Origin: CAYXVB01 sp964467785
GTDB lineage: Bacteria > Bdellovibrionota > UBA1018
Assembly (NCBI GenBank): GCA_964467785.1
Contig: CAYXVB010000007.1
Span: forward strand, 1 to 41,606
DNA: 41,606 nt
Direction of reading: 5' to 3'
The translations under genes and the position numbers were made by a program. The notes under the pieces were generated by a model. That model saw nothing but the letters and a program-made list of their open reading frames with translations, did no database searches and was not told the DNA's origin. Positions 31,336 through 40,315 of this stretch are shown piece by piece. The stretch's first letter is position 1; each line of letters begins with the position of its first letter.

Positions 31336-33132
31336 TTGCGAGCTATTTTGCCAAGACGGATTGGCGTGTTTCCGCTTCTCGTCGTGATCCTGCTCACGGG
31401 GATCGGGCTTCGCACGGGCGCGCTCCCCCGGGCTGATTCGGATCCCTTTGATCTATCGAATAAAGGGAAGGGCACTGCCTGGACCCCGGATACGCGTTTT
31501 CAAAACCGATCCGATTTGCTCGGCGCTCCGGTTCTCACGCCCTCCCGTATTCCGGGAGTGATCTCAACCGTGATCGTTGGCGATACCGATAGCGATGGTT
31601 ACGATGACCTTTTGCTTTCTTACAAGGGAGGAAAAGGGGAAACCCGTCGCATCCGCCACCTGCGCAACCGTCGCGGTCTCGGCTTTGACGACGTGACTTC
31701 AGCGACCGGTCTCGGCGGTATCGCCTCGGACGACTGGCTTTCCGGCCTCGCGCTTGCGGATCTGGACAATGACGGCTATCCGGATCTCCTCGTCTTGCGC
31801 CACCTGCGTGCTCCGTACTTTTTTCGCAATGTTCGCGGCAAATTCGTCCAGGAGGCGGGCGTCCTTCCTGAGCTGCCCCCGATGGAGGGCATGGCGGTCG
31901 CGCTTCTCGATCATGATCGGGACGGGTTCGTCGACCTCTTGATCTACAACCATGTGAATCCGTTGGCGCCGTCACTGTACCCGTCGCAGGCCGATCCTGG
32001 TTTTGCGTGGTCGGCGCCGTGGAACCCGGTCCGGAACGAGAAGGATGGCGGCCCCCGCGTCCTTTTGAGAAACGTGGGCGGAAATAGGCTTGAAATCGTG
32101 CCCGAAGCAGGAGGGACGGCCGGCAGCCAGATGACCTTTTCGGTGGCGGTCGGTGACTTCAGGGAGAACGGCGGATCGGATGTCGCGTACCTCAACGACC
32201 TGGGGATCGATCAATATTATCGACGCGAGGCGGGAGGATACGTCAGGGACGACTCCGCCTTCGGCCCGCTGCGCTCGTCGTTTTCGATGTCACCCGCGAT
32301 GGGGGACTTCGATAATGACGGCAAGTTGGATCTGTACGCGAGCAACATGAACGTGCCGGGGATCACCAGGGGTTTTTCACGACTTTGGCTCAATCGATCC
32401 GAGGGCGGACGGCCTCGGTTCGAGAACGCGGCCGCGCGCCTGGGGATCGACAAATGCGGCTGGGCCTGGGGCTCGGTCGCCCTGGATGCGAACAAGGACG
32501 GATGGCTGGACGTAGCCCAGGTCAACGGCTTTACCGGCGCGCCCGAGGACCGTAACTTCTGGTTCTGGAACCAGCACGTGCGAGCCCTCACATTCGCGGG
32601 CCTGAAAAAATTCTTGCCCGCGGACTATCGGGGAATATTGGATGGCACCCGGTACGGGAGCGGCCAAAAGAGCTGCTTCTTTCTCAACCGCGAAGGTGCT
32701 GGCTTCCAGGACGTGGGTCTGGACATGGGGATTGACGACGAACTCAACGGTCGCGCGTTGGCTTGGATGGATTTCAATCATGACGGCCAGGAGGATCTGG
32801 TCGTCGGCAACGCCGGCGCGGGCAACCTCTTCTACGTGGGGACGCGCCACAACTCCAACCACTGGGTGGGCTTCCGTCTGATCGGCACGACCAGCAACCG
32901 GATGGCCATTGGCGCGCGGATCGTGATCAAAACCTCGAAGCTGACTCAGCTTCGCGAGATTCAGCCTTCCGGGATGTACGCGCAGAACTCGACGACGGCG
33001 CTCTTCGGGATTCCCGCGGGCGATGAGATCCGGAAGGTCGAAATCCGCTGGCCGTCGGGCAAAGTCCAGGAGCTGCGGCCGCCCACTTTGGACATGTACC
33101 ATGAGGTGCGAGAAGAGGCGGTACTGAAATGA
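31336..33132 (+). CDS. FG-GAP/VCBS repeat protein with ASPIC/UnbV domain (CRTAC1-like)
   Basis: A 598-residue exported protein starting with TTG 31336, with AAGGGG just upstream. The N-terminal signal (PRRIGVFPLLVVILLTGIGL) is followed by a beta-propeller-like part with at least six calcium-binding repeats: DTDSDGYDD, DLDNDGYPD, DHDRDGFVD, DFDNDGKLD, DANKDGWLD and DFNHDGQED. It ends in an ASPIC/UnbV domain (about 515-590: SNRMAIGARIVIKTSK, REIQPSGMYAQNSTTALFGI, VEIRWPSGKVQEL). UnbV proteins accompany enediyne polyketide loci. The stop overlaps the UnbU-like gene by 4 bases. Confidence 0.88.
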   Translation: MRAILPRRIGVFPLLVVILLTGIGLRTGALPRADSDPFDLSNKGKGTAWTPDTRFQNRSDLLGAPVLTPSRIPGVISTVIVGDTDSDGYDDLLLSYKGGKGETRRIRHLRNRRGLGFDDVTSATGLGGIASDDWLSGLALADLDNDGYPDLLVLRHLRAPYFFRNVRGKFVQEAGVLPELPPMEGMAVALLDHDRDGFVDLLIYNHVNPLAPSLYPSQADPGFAWSAPWNPVRNEKDGGPRVLLRNVGGNRLEIVPEAGGTAGSQMTFSVAVGDFRENGGSDVAYLNDLGIDQYYRREAGGYVRDDSAFGPLRSSFSMSPAMGDFDNDGKLDLYASNMNVPGITRGFSRLWLNRSEGGRPRFENAAARLGIDKCGWAWGSVALDANKDGWLDVAQVNGFTGAPEDRNFWFWNQHVRALTFAGLKKFLPADYRGILDGTRYGSGQKSCFFLNREGAGFQDVGLDMGIDDELNGRALAWMDFNHDGQEDLVVGNAGAGNLFYVGTRHNSNHWVGFRLIGTTSNRMAIGARIVIKTSKLTQLREIQPSGMYAQNSTTALFGIPAGDEIRKVEIRWPSGKVQELRPPTLDMYHEVREEAVLK

Positions 33133-34034
33133 GAGTCCGATTGTTCGGGGACTTCAGGGCCGGGGTGTTGATTCATTTCTTCGCCCAATGCTCTTACCTG
33201 GTCGCGGCCGGTCAATATTTCGTGCAGCAGCGCGCACCCTACGTATGGCCTTTAGTGGCCTTCGGCGTGGCCGCGCTGTATGGTCTTTTCGCGTTTTGGC
33301 GTGCGCGGCAGCGTGAGACTTACGTGCTCTTCCCCACCGTCGGACTCGCCATCGGCAACTCGGTGCTGTTGAATTACGAAGCAACCTATATTGGATTCTA
33401 TTTTCTCGCCGCTTTGCTCGGAATCCTCTCGATCGCGGTCTTTCGGCGCAAGGGTGACCCGGCTTGGGACCATCCGTTCAATCCGTCGATCATTGGCGGC
33501 TTCGTCCTGACGATGCTTTTGCCATCGAACTTCTCGGTAGGGAACTGGGCCCATGACGGCAACCTCCTGCTGCTGATCCTGGTGTCGGGCCTCGCCTGCG
33601 CCATTATGAATCGAAAGCTGGTCGCGTCCCTTTCGTACTTCGGAGGTTTTGCCCTCGCGTCGGTCGTCGCGTATTTTTGTTGGTTCCGTTTTCAAGAGGG
33701 GCGCGAAAGTCTGCTCAACCCCTTTGTCTTGAGCGGGGTGCTGGTCTCGGCGAGAGCCCTGATCTTCGCGTTCCACGTCATCACCGATCCGCGCACTTCA
33801 CCGGCAAGCTGGCGCGGGCAGATGGCGTTCGGTCTGTCGATCGGCGGTGTCGACCTGCTCTGCCGCTGTTTCAATCTGCTTTACTCGGATCAGATCGCCT
33901 ACTTGTTCATCCAGGGGATTTACTGGTGGCAGTTTCGGACACCGGCTCTGCAGGCGGCGGTCGCCACGCCTGTGGTCCGGATCAATGAACTCAGGGAGAC
34001 CGCGCCGATGACAATTCAGGCGGAACGGGTTTAG
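33129..34034 (+). CDS. UnbU-like (NqrB/RnfD family) membrane protein
   Basis: A 301-residue membrane protein with about eight hydrophobic segments. Its conserved stretches follow the RnfD/NqrB pattern: FNPSIIGGFVLTMLLP at about 117-132 and VITDPRTSPASWRGQMAFG with D220, like the ATDPVxxxT loop of RnfD. The threonine motif that carries covalent FMN in RnfD (SGATP) is not seen. UnbU, the enediyne-locus protein of this family, is paired with UnbV, and the same pair is found here, translated together (ATGA overlap). Function is not experimentally settled. Its 3' end overlaps the convergent SGNH gene by 44 bases. Confidence 0.78.
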   Translation: MRVRLFGDFRAGVLIHFFAQCSYLVAAGQYFVQQRAPYVWPLVAFGVAALYGLFAFWRARQRETYVLFPTVGLAIGNSVLLNYEATYIGFYFLAALLGILSIAVFRRKGDPAWDHPFNPSIIGGFVLTMLLPSNFSVGNWAHDGNLLLLILVSGLACAIMNRKLVASLSYFGGFALASVVAYFCWFRFQEGRESLLNPFVLSGVLVSARALIFAFHVITDPRTSPASWRGQMAFGLSIGGVDLLCRCFNLLYSDQIAYLFIQGIYWWQFRTPALQAAVATPVVRINELRETAPMTIQAERV

Positions 34035-35172
34035 CCAGATGTGCTTCAAGCAAAGTCGCCGCGAACTCGTGGCCCCCGGCGTTCCAGTGCCGGTCTCTCG
34101 AATAGTAGAGAGAAAGGCCTTTGGACTGGAGTTGACGCTCGGCCTCCCGGAATTCGTTTAGGGTTTTCACCACCTCGAGCCGGCTTGTGTCCGTGGTGAT
34201 CCTCTCTAGATCCCGTGCGATCCGGGTCTGGCTCATCAGGCCAGGATGCTTTCCATAATAGCGCATAAAATGCGCGAATCGACGGTCGTTGATTTCCAGG
34301 ATTGATGGCACATGAAAGATGAGAAAGCGTGCGTCTGATTTGTGGCTGAAGTCCCTGGCGGCAATGAGCAGCCGTCGGGTCACCTCCCATTCGCGAGCGA
34401 CCGATGGAGGGGGAGACTCCATGTAGACTTCAAACTCCTCGGGAAGAGCGGGATGTACGCCTATCGCCGGTAACGCCTGGTCAATGAGGGCGTATAGGTT
34501 GGAGTACAGAAACGAATGGGACATCAACCATCGCGCGAGGGCGCGCCCCAAGGGGGGAGCGTTGTCTGGCACTGGGATTCCGGTGAGAGCGAGCTTTTCG
34601 TCGATCAGCTCGAAGCGGGGCTTTCGGCCACGGCCCAGCGGAAGGTACTCGTCGACTGCGTTATAATGCATGTCGTTCTGAAAGAGAAAGAGGACGACGA
34701 GATCCGGATGGTACTTGTGGCCTTCGGTGGTGAGAAAGAGGTATTCCTGATCGGTGCTGTAACCGCCTGTCCCGCCATTGATGATTTCGAGCTTTTTCTT
34801 GCCTACTTTTCCGCCGAGTTTCTGTATGAGCTTCGTGGAAATGAGCTGGTCATCGTTGACGCTGTATCCTTCGATGAAGGAATCGCCGAGGAGCAGGATG
34901 CGATAGGTGTCTTTGGGCTTCTCATAGGCCAGCTCGGGTCCACGAAGTCCCTTGGAGTTGATGCGCTCCTCGACCCGGTACTCTGGCGTGACCCGCAGCG
35001 TATGGGAGTTTGGGATTTTGGCCCAGCCGAGAGCCGGATCATGTTGAACTAGTAATTTGACCTCGCTGCGTCGCTCCGGAAGAGCGAACCAAGTCGTCAC
35101 ATCCACTAGCGCCCAGCTGAAGAGCAGGGACACGAGTGGCACCACGAGGCCGAAGATCGCGGATTTCTTCAT
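33991..35172 (-). CDS. SGNH/GDSL-type hydrolase, membrane anchored
   Basis: A 393-residue protein. An N-terminal hydrophobic segment (residues 3-24) suggests a membrane anchor or signal. Block I is LLLGDSFIEGYS with catalytic Ser98; an NGGTGGYSTDQE block follows, and the C-terminal D360-R-H362-W-N-A-G-G-H gives the Asp-x2-His pair. These enzymes act as esterases or O-acetyl transferases on glycans. It is coupled to the upstream gene by a 4-base ATGA overlap, and its end overlaps the UnbU-like gene by 44 bases. Confidence 0.8.
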   Translation of the reverse strand: MKKSAIFGLVVPLVSLLFSWALVDVTTWFALPERRSEVKLLVQHDPALGWAKIPNSHTLRVTPEYRVEERINSKGLRGPELAYEKPKDTYRILLLGDSFIEGYSVNDDQLISTKLIQKLGGKVGKKKLEIINGGTGGYSTDQEYLFLTTEGHKYHPDLVVLFLFQNDMHYNAVDEYLPLGRGRKPRFELIDEKLALTGIPVPDNAPPLGRALARWLMSHSFLYSNLYALIDQALPAIGVHPALPEEFEVYMESPPPSVAREWEVTRRLLIAARDFSHKSDARFLIFHVPSILEINDRRFAHFMRYYGKHPGLMSQTRIARDLERITTDTSRLEVVKTLNEFREAERQLQSKGLSLYYSRDRHWNAGGHEFAATLLEAHLAKPVPPELSSARSP

Positions 35173-35729
35173 TGCGTGTCCGGGTAAGTGAACTGAAGAA
35201 CCTTGAAGGGTTCGCTTCCCGTGACCACGCCATGGACGATGAAGTGCGGGTGAAAGCCGAACTGCTGCACGCCCTTGAAGGCGAAGACCTTTTTGCGGTC
35301 GACGTAAAGGGAGGTCTCGGCGTCCTGCCCGGAGAGGATGAGAGTGTGCGCCCAGTTCCAGCGCGAGGGGAGCTTGTCTAGATGGGGAGGCAATTCCTTG
35401 TGGGGCTCCATGTAGACTCCGTGGATGCCCTGCAGCCGGGTGATGCCCAGCGAGCGAGCGCAGTCCTTCATGAAGGCCCGTTCATCGGGTGTCATTCCCC
35501 AAAAACCGAAAAAGCGGCCGATCAATCCACCGCTCTCATCGCAGATCTCCGAGCATTGCCTGCCGTCCACCTGTTCCGGGTTGCCGGGCTCGTCGATCCG
35601 CTCGTTTTCGTGCCACCAGTTCTCACCGCGCCGGTACCTCAGGCGTATCAGCTGCGCACGATTTGCCTCCGTGAAAGAGTCCGAGTAAATCCGTTCCCAG
35701 ATCTGCAGAGCGCGTCCCAGGTCGATCAT
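35169..35729 (-). CDS. Possible HxD...H iron oxygenase-like protein
   Basis: A 186-residue soluble protein. VYMEPHKELPPHLDKLP, then WAHTLILSGQDAETSLYV, then FHPHFIVHGV and LQFTYPD, look like the jelly-roll core of a non-haem iron/2-oxoglutarate enzyme: H116-x-D118 and a distal H166, with Lys176 ten residues on. These residues are visible, but the fold assignment is by pattern. It is translated together with the SGNH hydrolase, so the two may modify the same molecule. It could also be a cupin of another type. Confidence 0.5.
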   Translation of the reverse strand: MIDLGRALQIWERIYSDSFTEANRAQLIRLRYRRGENWWHENERIDEPGNPEQVDGRQCSEICDESGGLIGRFFGFWGMTPDERAFMKDCARSLGITRLQGIHGVYMEPHKELPPHLDKLPSRWNWAHTLILSGQDAETSLYVDRKKVFAFKGVQQFGFHPHFIVHGVVTGSEPFKVLQFTYPDTQ

Positions 35730-35788
35730 GTGAAAATCGAACCATAGATTCCGGGGCGATCAAAGCGCAAAAGGAGCGCGACCAGGTC

Positions 35789-36490
35789 TTACAGCTCGAA
35801 GGCCGCGCTGCCCGCCACGATGGGCAGCACTTTGCTTTGCGCTGCCTCGGGATAGAAATGGAATCCCAGTCTCAGACCGCGCCAATAATGGGTGAGTCCC
35901 AGTCCGTAAAGCCGGTAGTCGAAATCATAAGTCCCGCCCAGCGCCAGTACGTTGCCGAGGGATTTCTTGCCGGAGTTGTAGGCCCAACTCAGATCCAGAC
36001 CACACGTTGTGCCATGAGCATAGCTAGTGGCCGAGGTCCCGCTCAGCGTGGCCGTCGTGGAGTTGTAGTAGCCGCCGACAAACGCGGCGACCCGCGAGTC
36101 GAGCGCGAAAGCGACCGTCGCGCCCGGCTGCCAGGATGTGATCGTCATGTCGGGGTTGGTCGCGACCAGGTTGCGCGGATTGTAGCTCTGATAGCCGGCG
36201 CTCAGCGCCGCGGCTACTTCGGAGGTGGAGAAGAGTCGGACCTTGGCCGACGCGTTATAGACTTGGTAAAGATCGGATACGACATTGGTGCCGATTTCCG
36301 CGAAGTCGGTCAGCCCGATCGCCGCGCTTGAGCCCACGACGATGCGACCTGCGGGCAAAGTGAGAGGGCTGCCTTGCATGTGCGGATGGCCGAAAAGAGG
36401 ATTGCCCGCGGACGCCCAGGCGCAGGCGTTCGTCGCGAGCAAGACGAGAGTCGCGCTTGTCATCAACGAGGCGGAATTTCGAAGTCTCAT
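35789..36490 (-). CDS. Putative outer-membrane beta-barrel protein
   Basis: A 233-residue exported protein. The signal peptide ends at about residue 28 (TLVLLATNACAWASA). The rest alternates short hydrophobic and polar stretches with many Tyr, Gly, Ser and Ala, with about eight possible strands (for example KVRLFSTSEVAAALSAGYQSY, TVAFALDSRVAAFVGGYY, LRLGFHFYP), and ends SAAFEL with an aliphatic final residue. This is the pattern of an outer-membrane barrel. No specific family is recognised. Confidence 0.6.
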   Translation of the reverse strand: MRLRNSASLMTSATLVLLATNACAWASAGNPLFGHPHMQGSPLTLPAGRIVVGSSAAIGLTDFAEIGTNVVSDLYQVYNASAKVRLFSTSEVAAALSAGYQSYNPRNLVATNPDMTITSWQPGATVAFALDSRVAAFVGGYYNSTTATLSGTSATSYAHGTTCGLDLSWAYNSGKKSLGNVLALGGTYDFDYRLYGLGLTHYWRGLRLGFHFYPEAAQSKVLPIVAGSAAFEL

Positions 36491-36650
36491 ATTGGAATTC
36501 TAGCGGTGAACGCTGGATTCACAACCGTCAAAGTCCTGGACAGTCCGCTTTCGTAGGCGGCAGCGATTTTCCTGGCTTTTTCGGCCCCGCTCCATGCTGT
36601 TGGGTGGGTATGGTTGCTGCAACTCATCGCCGTGATCGACGGAGGGTCGC

Positions 36651-37274
36651 ATGCCGAAATCCAAGCCCACTCAAAGTTATCTGATCGCTTTCTTGGCGGC
36701 CGGTTTCACGGCGGTGGCACTGAATTCGAATGCTTTCACTCTCGGGCGGGCTCAGTGCGATCTAAAGGTGAGAGGCGGCGCTTCGATCACTCTTAGCTCG
36801 CGTTTGATCCGCGAGCCCTCAATGTCGAACAGGCAGGTAGAACCGATCGACGCCAACGGGCAGCTAAAACCAGGCTTCTTCCGCTATCGCGATCGTGCGA
36901 TGGCGATCGAGTACGGTTACAAGGCATGCACCGCGCAGGAGTCCGCGCTGGCCGCGGACCCGGGCTTCGTCCCTGGATCGGTCAGATGCGAAGTGAAGAT
37001 TCTGTCCCTTTCCCCCGAGGGGTCGCAGGGAATCCTGGAGTCGATGCTTCCTGACACTTTCGGGGATCAGGATGAGATCATCACCTATTCGGCGGCGATT
37101 CATTTTTCGTCTCGCCATCCGGCATTGACGCGTGTGGAACTGGCGCAAGCCCGCCTCGCAAAGCTCAATACCTGTCTCTCCAATGAGAGAGACACCTACC
37201 AGTTTCAACGTCTCACCGAGCAAAAATATGAGCTTGAGCGGGAGCTTGAGCTCGCTGCTTCGAGCGGCGAGTGA
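36651..37274 (+). CDS. Exported hypothetical protein
   Basis: A 207-residue protein with a signal peptide (KPTQSYLIAFLAAGFTAVALNSNAFT) and an excellent ribosome-binding site (GGAGGG, 5 bases from ATG). The mature part has a few Cys (about 36, 93, 112, 173) and a C-terminal Glu/Leu-rich helix (TYQFQRLTEQKYELERELELAAS). No domain is recognised. It is convergent with the TldE-like gene, with 19 bases between the stops. Confidence 0.6.
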   Translation: MPKSKPTQSYLIAFLAAGFTAVALNSNAFTLGRAQCDLKVRGGASITLSSRLIREPSMSNRQVEPIDANGQLKPGFFRYRDRAMAIEYGYKACTAQESALAADPGFVPGSVRCEVKILSLSPEGSQGILESMLPDTFGDQDEIITYSAAIHFSSRHPALTRVELAQARLAKLNTCLSNERDTYQFQRLTEQKYELERELELAASSGE

Positions 37275-37293
37275 TGTCGGGACCGAAACGACT

Positions 37294-38679
37294 TCAACCC
37301 ACGATCGAAACGTTGCTCAACAGCGCGTGGGTCGGGCCGAAGTAACCTTCGCCCGTGCCTCCGGAGCTGCTGAAGTGCGCCCGCTTGATCCGCTCCTTGC
37401 AGAAGCGCACGCCGCGGAAGTCCTCCTTGAACGAGCCCGAAAGCGAGCCGCCTTTGATGTAGGTGACTTTGCCGGTGGCGTTGTCGTAAAGCTTGGCCAG
37501 GCGGATCTCGCTCGAGTAGGTGCCCGTATTGGGGTCGGCGAAGAGGCCTGAGAATTGGAGGATTTCCAGCACGAGGGAACTCGCCTTCGTCAGTTCGCCG
37601 TAGGAGAGCTTGCCCGGGTCCACGACGATGTTGCCGCGCGTGGTGGTGGGTGGAGTGCCCAGGTAATCGGAGTACCGCTTGTCCGTCGAGGTTGCTACCA
37701 CGCGGTTGCGGTCCACGAGCTTGAGGATGCCCTGCGCGATGCCCTGTTCGGAAACGGCCACGGTATCGCCGCCAAATTCCATGAGCGGATCGAGCGTGAT
37801 GTTGATCGCGTCCCCGCCCGCTTCGGTATTGCCGGGGACGAGCTCGTCGCCCGGCTTGATGAAGGGTAGACCGTGATAGGAGTTGTTCGAGGAGAGCTGG
37901 CCAAGCTGGTTGTGGAAGAGCATGGCGAGCACTTCGGCGTCGACGATCACGGAGTAGCGGCCGGTTTGCGGCTTGACGGTATCGAGCGAATGTCGCGCGC
38001 GGAGCGAAGTCTCGTCAAAAAGCTTCTCCACCGGCATGTCGTCCATCGAGACGGACCAGAGCGTGGTCATGTACTCGTCGGACTGCGTCCCGCCTTGGGC
38101 CCCATTGCGCGCGTAGGAATAGGCCGCCTCGGAGTAGATGCGGCTTTGCGACGAGCGGTGCACGAGCCCGTTGCTGAGGTGCGCTTCCGTGTGATGCACG
38201 GACATGAAGAGCTCGGCTGAGTTGAAAGCCGTGTCGCGCGGCTGCACCACGGACCTCTCAATCTTGCGCGTGATCTCGCCTACGCAGCCCTCGAGATCCT
38301 CGGCCATCCGCGGATCGGCGGTCTTGAGTTGCGGCAGGTCCGAAGGAACCGAGGCGGGGAGCTCCCAGGCCTGGTGGTCGGTCTGCAGCGCGGACTCGAT
38401 CGCCGAGTCGATCTGCGGCGCGAGCGGCATGGCCGGAAAGAGCTTTTTGGCGATCTCGCCCTGGCGACCCGGCTTGCCCGGGAGCGTGACCATGATTCGC
38501 GCGTGGATGTTCTGCGCATGGACCTCGCGGTCCTGGTCGATGACCATCGCGCGGCCGTCCATCATGAAGTAGCGTTCGCGGCGCTGCACGTTCTCGCGGG
38601 TGAGGATCCAACCCTTGACCGAGGAACGGCCCTTGAGTTCTTGTTTGAGCTGATCGAGTGTCCAATTGAGTTTTGACAT
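37294..38679 (-). CDS. TldE/PmbA-like protein
   Basis: A 461-residue TldD/PmbA-family protein (PF01523 and related). Partners TldD and TldE form a protease that trims peptides such as microcin B17 and CcdA. Visible parts include HHTEAHLSNGLVHRSSQSRIY, SLRARHSLDTVKPQTGRYSVIV and the C-terminal GNIVVDPGKLSYGELTKAS...GTYSSEIRLAKLYDNATGKVTYIKGGSLSG. No HExxxH zinc motif is present, as expected for the non-catalytic TldE partner. Start ATG 38679 lies 2 bases after the TldD stop, so the two are co-translated. Confidence 0.8.
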   Translation of the reverse strand: MSKLNWTLDQLKQELKGRSSVKGWILTRENVQRRERYFMMDGRAMVIDQDREVHAQNIHARIMVTLPGKPGRQGEIAKKLFPAMPLAPQIDSAIESALQTDHQAWELPASVPSDLPQLKTADPRMAEDLEGCVGEITRKIERSVVQPRDTAFNSAELFMSVHHTEAHLSNGLVHRSSQSRIYSEAAYSYARNGAQGGTQSDEYMTTLWSVSMDDMPVEKLFDETSLRARHSLDTVKPQTGRYSVIVDAEVLAMLFHNQLGQLSSNNSYHGLPFIKPGDELVPGNTEAGGDAINITLDPLMEFGGDTVAVSEQGIAQGILKLVDRNRVVATSTDKRYSDYLGTPPTTTRGNIVVDPGKLSYGELTKASSLVLEILQFSGLFADPNTGTYSSEIRLAKLYDNATGKVTYIKGGSLSGSFKEDFRGVRFCKERIKRAHFSSSGGTGEGYFGPTHALLSNVSIVG

Positions 38680-38681
38680 GA

Positions 38682-40289
38682 TTATCCCAGAATGACTTGG
38701 TCGAGGAGCATGTACGGCCCGCCACAGCCGGCGTAGACGAACTCCTTGTGGTACTTGCCGCAGCCGCCGGCGTCGTTGAACGGGTGGCGCGCGGTATCGG
38801 GTTTGGAGTCCTCGGCCTGGATCTTCGATTTGGCGAGGATGGAGTTGAGGACGTCCGGCGTGTAGCCGGTGAGCTGGATGTCGCCGCCCGCCGGACCCTT
38901 GAACACGCGGCCGGTGAGCTTTCCGCCTTTGACTTCCTGAAGGAAGGAGATGCCCACCTGGATACCCATGCCCTTGGGATCTTCCATCCCGCCCGCGGGA
39001 TGGAGCGCGACGAAGCCGTCCTCGATCTGCGCCATGAGCTCGCCCACGGTGTGCTTGCCCGGGCTGAAGTAGGTGTTGGTCTGACGCGTGTAAACGCCAT
39101 TGGCCCAGCTTTCGCGCTTGCCGTTGGCGGTGCGCGGGACGCCGAGCCGGATGGCCGAAGTGAGGTTGGTCATCGGTGATTTGAGGACGCCCTGGTCGAG
39201 CAGGATCTGCTCGCTCGCGAGCCAACCTTCCTCATCGAAGAAGTAGCTTCCCCACGCGGCGTAAGGTTCGCCCGCGGTCTCGAAGATGGCGGGGTTGTTG
39301 AGGATGGTCGCTTCGTTGTTGCCGACCTTCTCGCCAGTCTTGTGAAGCTCCCAGGCCTTGCTGCGGCCACGCGCGCAGGTATCGCCCTCCTGCGCGTGTC
39401 CGAACGCCTCGTGCGCGAGCACGCCGCTGAGCACGGGTCCGAAGAGGACCTTGTATCGGCCGGGATGGAGCCGCTCGGCGCTCTTGAGCGCCTTGAGGTC
39501 TGTGATGAGCGTCGCGATTTCGGCGTCCTTGGGTTCGATGATCTCCAGTCCGCCCAGTCCGCCGAGGCGTAGAAAGGTGCGGTCCGCGCCAGACATGGTG
39601 ATGAGCGTGAGCGCGAGACGGTAGAGCGACTGCGACATGTCGGCCTCGCGGTCGACAAAGATGGAATCTTCGCGCGCGAACGACTGGCGAGCGGTGATGA
39701 AGGTGAGGTCTTCTTCCTTCATGCCGTGCTTGGGCGCTTCCTTCTGAATTCGCGAAATGAGCGCCTTGAGGTTGCCGAGGGTGTCGGCCGCGGTCAAGGT
39801 CAGAGGATCGCGGACGTAGCGGATGCCGAAGTGCACGGACGTCGCGCTGTTGGCTCCCGCAGGGACCTGCTGGAGAATCTCGGTGTCCAGACGGCTAGTC
39901 GCGAGGCGATCTTTCCAAGTGGCCGGACGATACGGGCGGCAGGGCGCGCCTTCGGGCTTGGGATTGGCGGCAGCGCGGCTTGCGAGCTGCGCGGCGATGC
40001 GTTTGAGCGCCTCGGCGTCGAGATCATCAGTGGCTTGCTCAAAGAGAGTGTAGCCGTCGTAGATCCGCAGCACTGCGCCCATCGACACGTTGTCGGTGAC
40101 CTGGGTCTGCTTGAGGTTGGCGGCAAAGGTCTGGCTGGCCTTTCGCTCGAAGAAGATGGATCCGTACCATTCCGGTTTCTGCTCGAGCGCCGGAATCAGT
40201 GCCTTGAACTGGCGGCGAAGGTCCTGAAGCTCGGCAGGAAAAGGGGCGCGTTTCGAGTTTGCCGGGGTAGTCGTCGTCTTGGAATTCAT
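38682..40289 (-). CDS. tldD: Metalloprotease TldD
   Basis: A 535-residue protein. The zinc motif is H293-E294-A-F-G-H298 followed by AQEGD, matching TldD (HExxxH). Other TldD features are RIYDGYTLFEQATDD near the N terminus, SMSGADRTFLRLGGLGG and the C-terminal GMGIQVGISFLQEVKGGKLTGRVFKG. It works with the adjacent TldE-like protein. The start is ATG 40289 (MNSKTTTTPANSKRAPFP). The frame stays open upstream through the assembly gap, but that extension is not credible coding sequence. Confidence 0.9.
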   Translation of the reverse strand: MNSKTTTTPANSKRAPFPAELQDLRRQFKALIPALEQKPEWYGSIFFERKASQTFAANLKQTQVTDNVSMGAVLRIYDGYTLFEQATDDLDAEALKRIAAQLASRAAANPKPEGAPCRPYRPATWKDRLATSRLDTEILQQVPAGANSATSVHFGIRYVRDPLTLTAADTLGNLKALISRIQKEAPKHGMKEEDLTFITARQSFAREDSIFVDREADMSQSLYRLALTLITMSGADRTFLRLGGLGGLEIIEPKDAEIATLITDLKALKSAERLHPGRYKVLFGPVLSGVLAHEAFGHAQEGDTCARGRSKAWELHKTGEKVGNNEATILNNPAIFETAGEPYAAWGSYFFDEEGWLASEQILLDQGVLKSPMTNLTSAIRLGVPRTANGKRESWANGVYTRQTNTYFSPGKHTVGELMAQIEDGFVALHPAGGMEDPKGMGIQVGISFLQEVKGGKLTGRVFKGPAGGDIQLTGYTPDVLNSILAKSKIQAEDSKPDTARHPFNDAGGCGKYHKEFVYAGCGGPYMLLDQVILG

Positions 40290-40315
40290 ACGCCAACTAC
40301 ATATCAGAAGTTTGG

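Noticed and set aside
38680..39225. Upstream extension of the TldE-like gene
   Set aside because: The added residues are TldD read in another frame; the TldE start lies 2 bases after the TldD stop.
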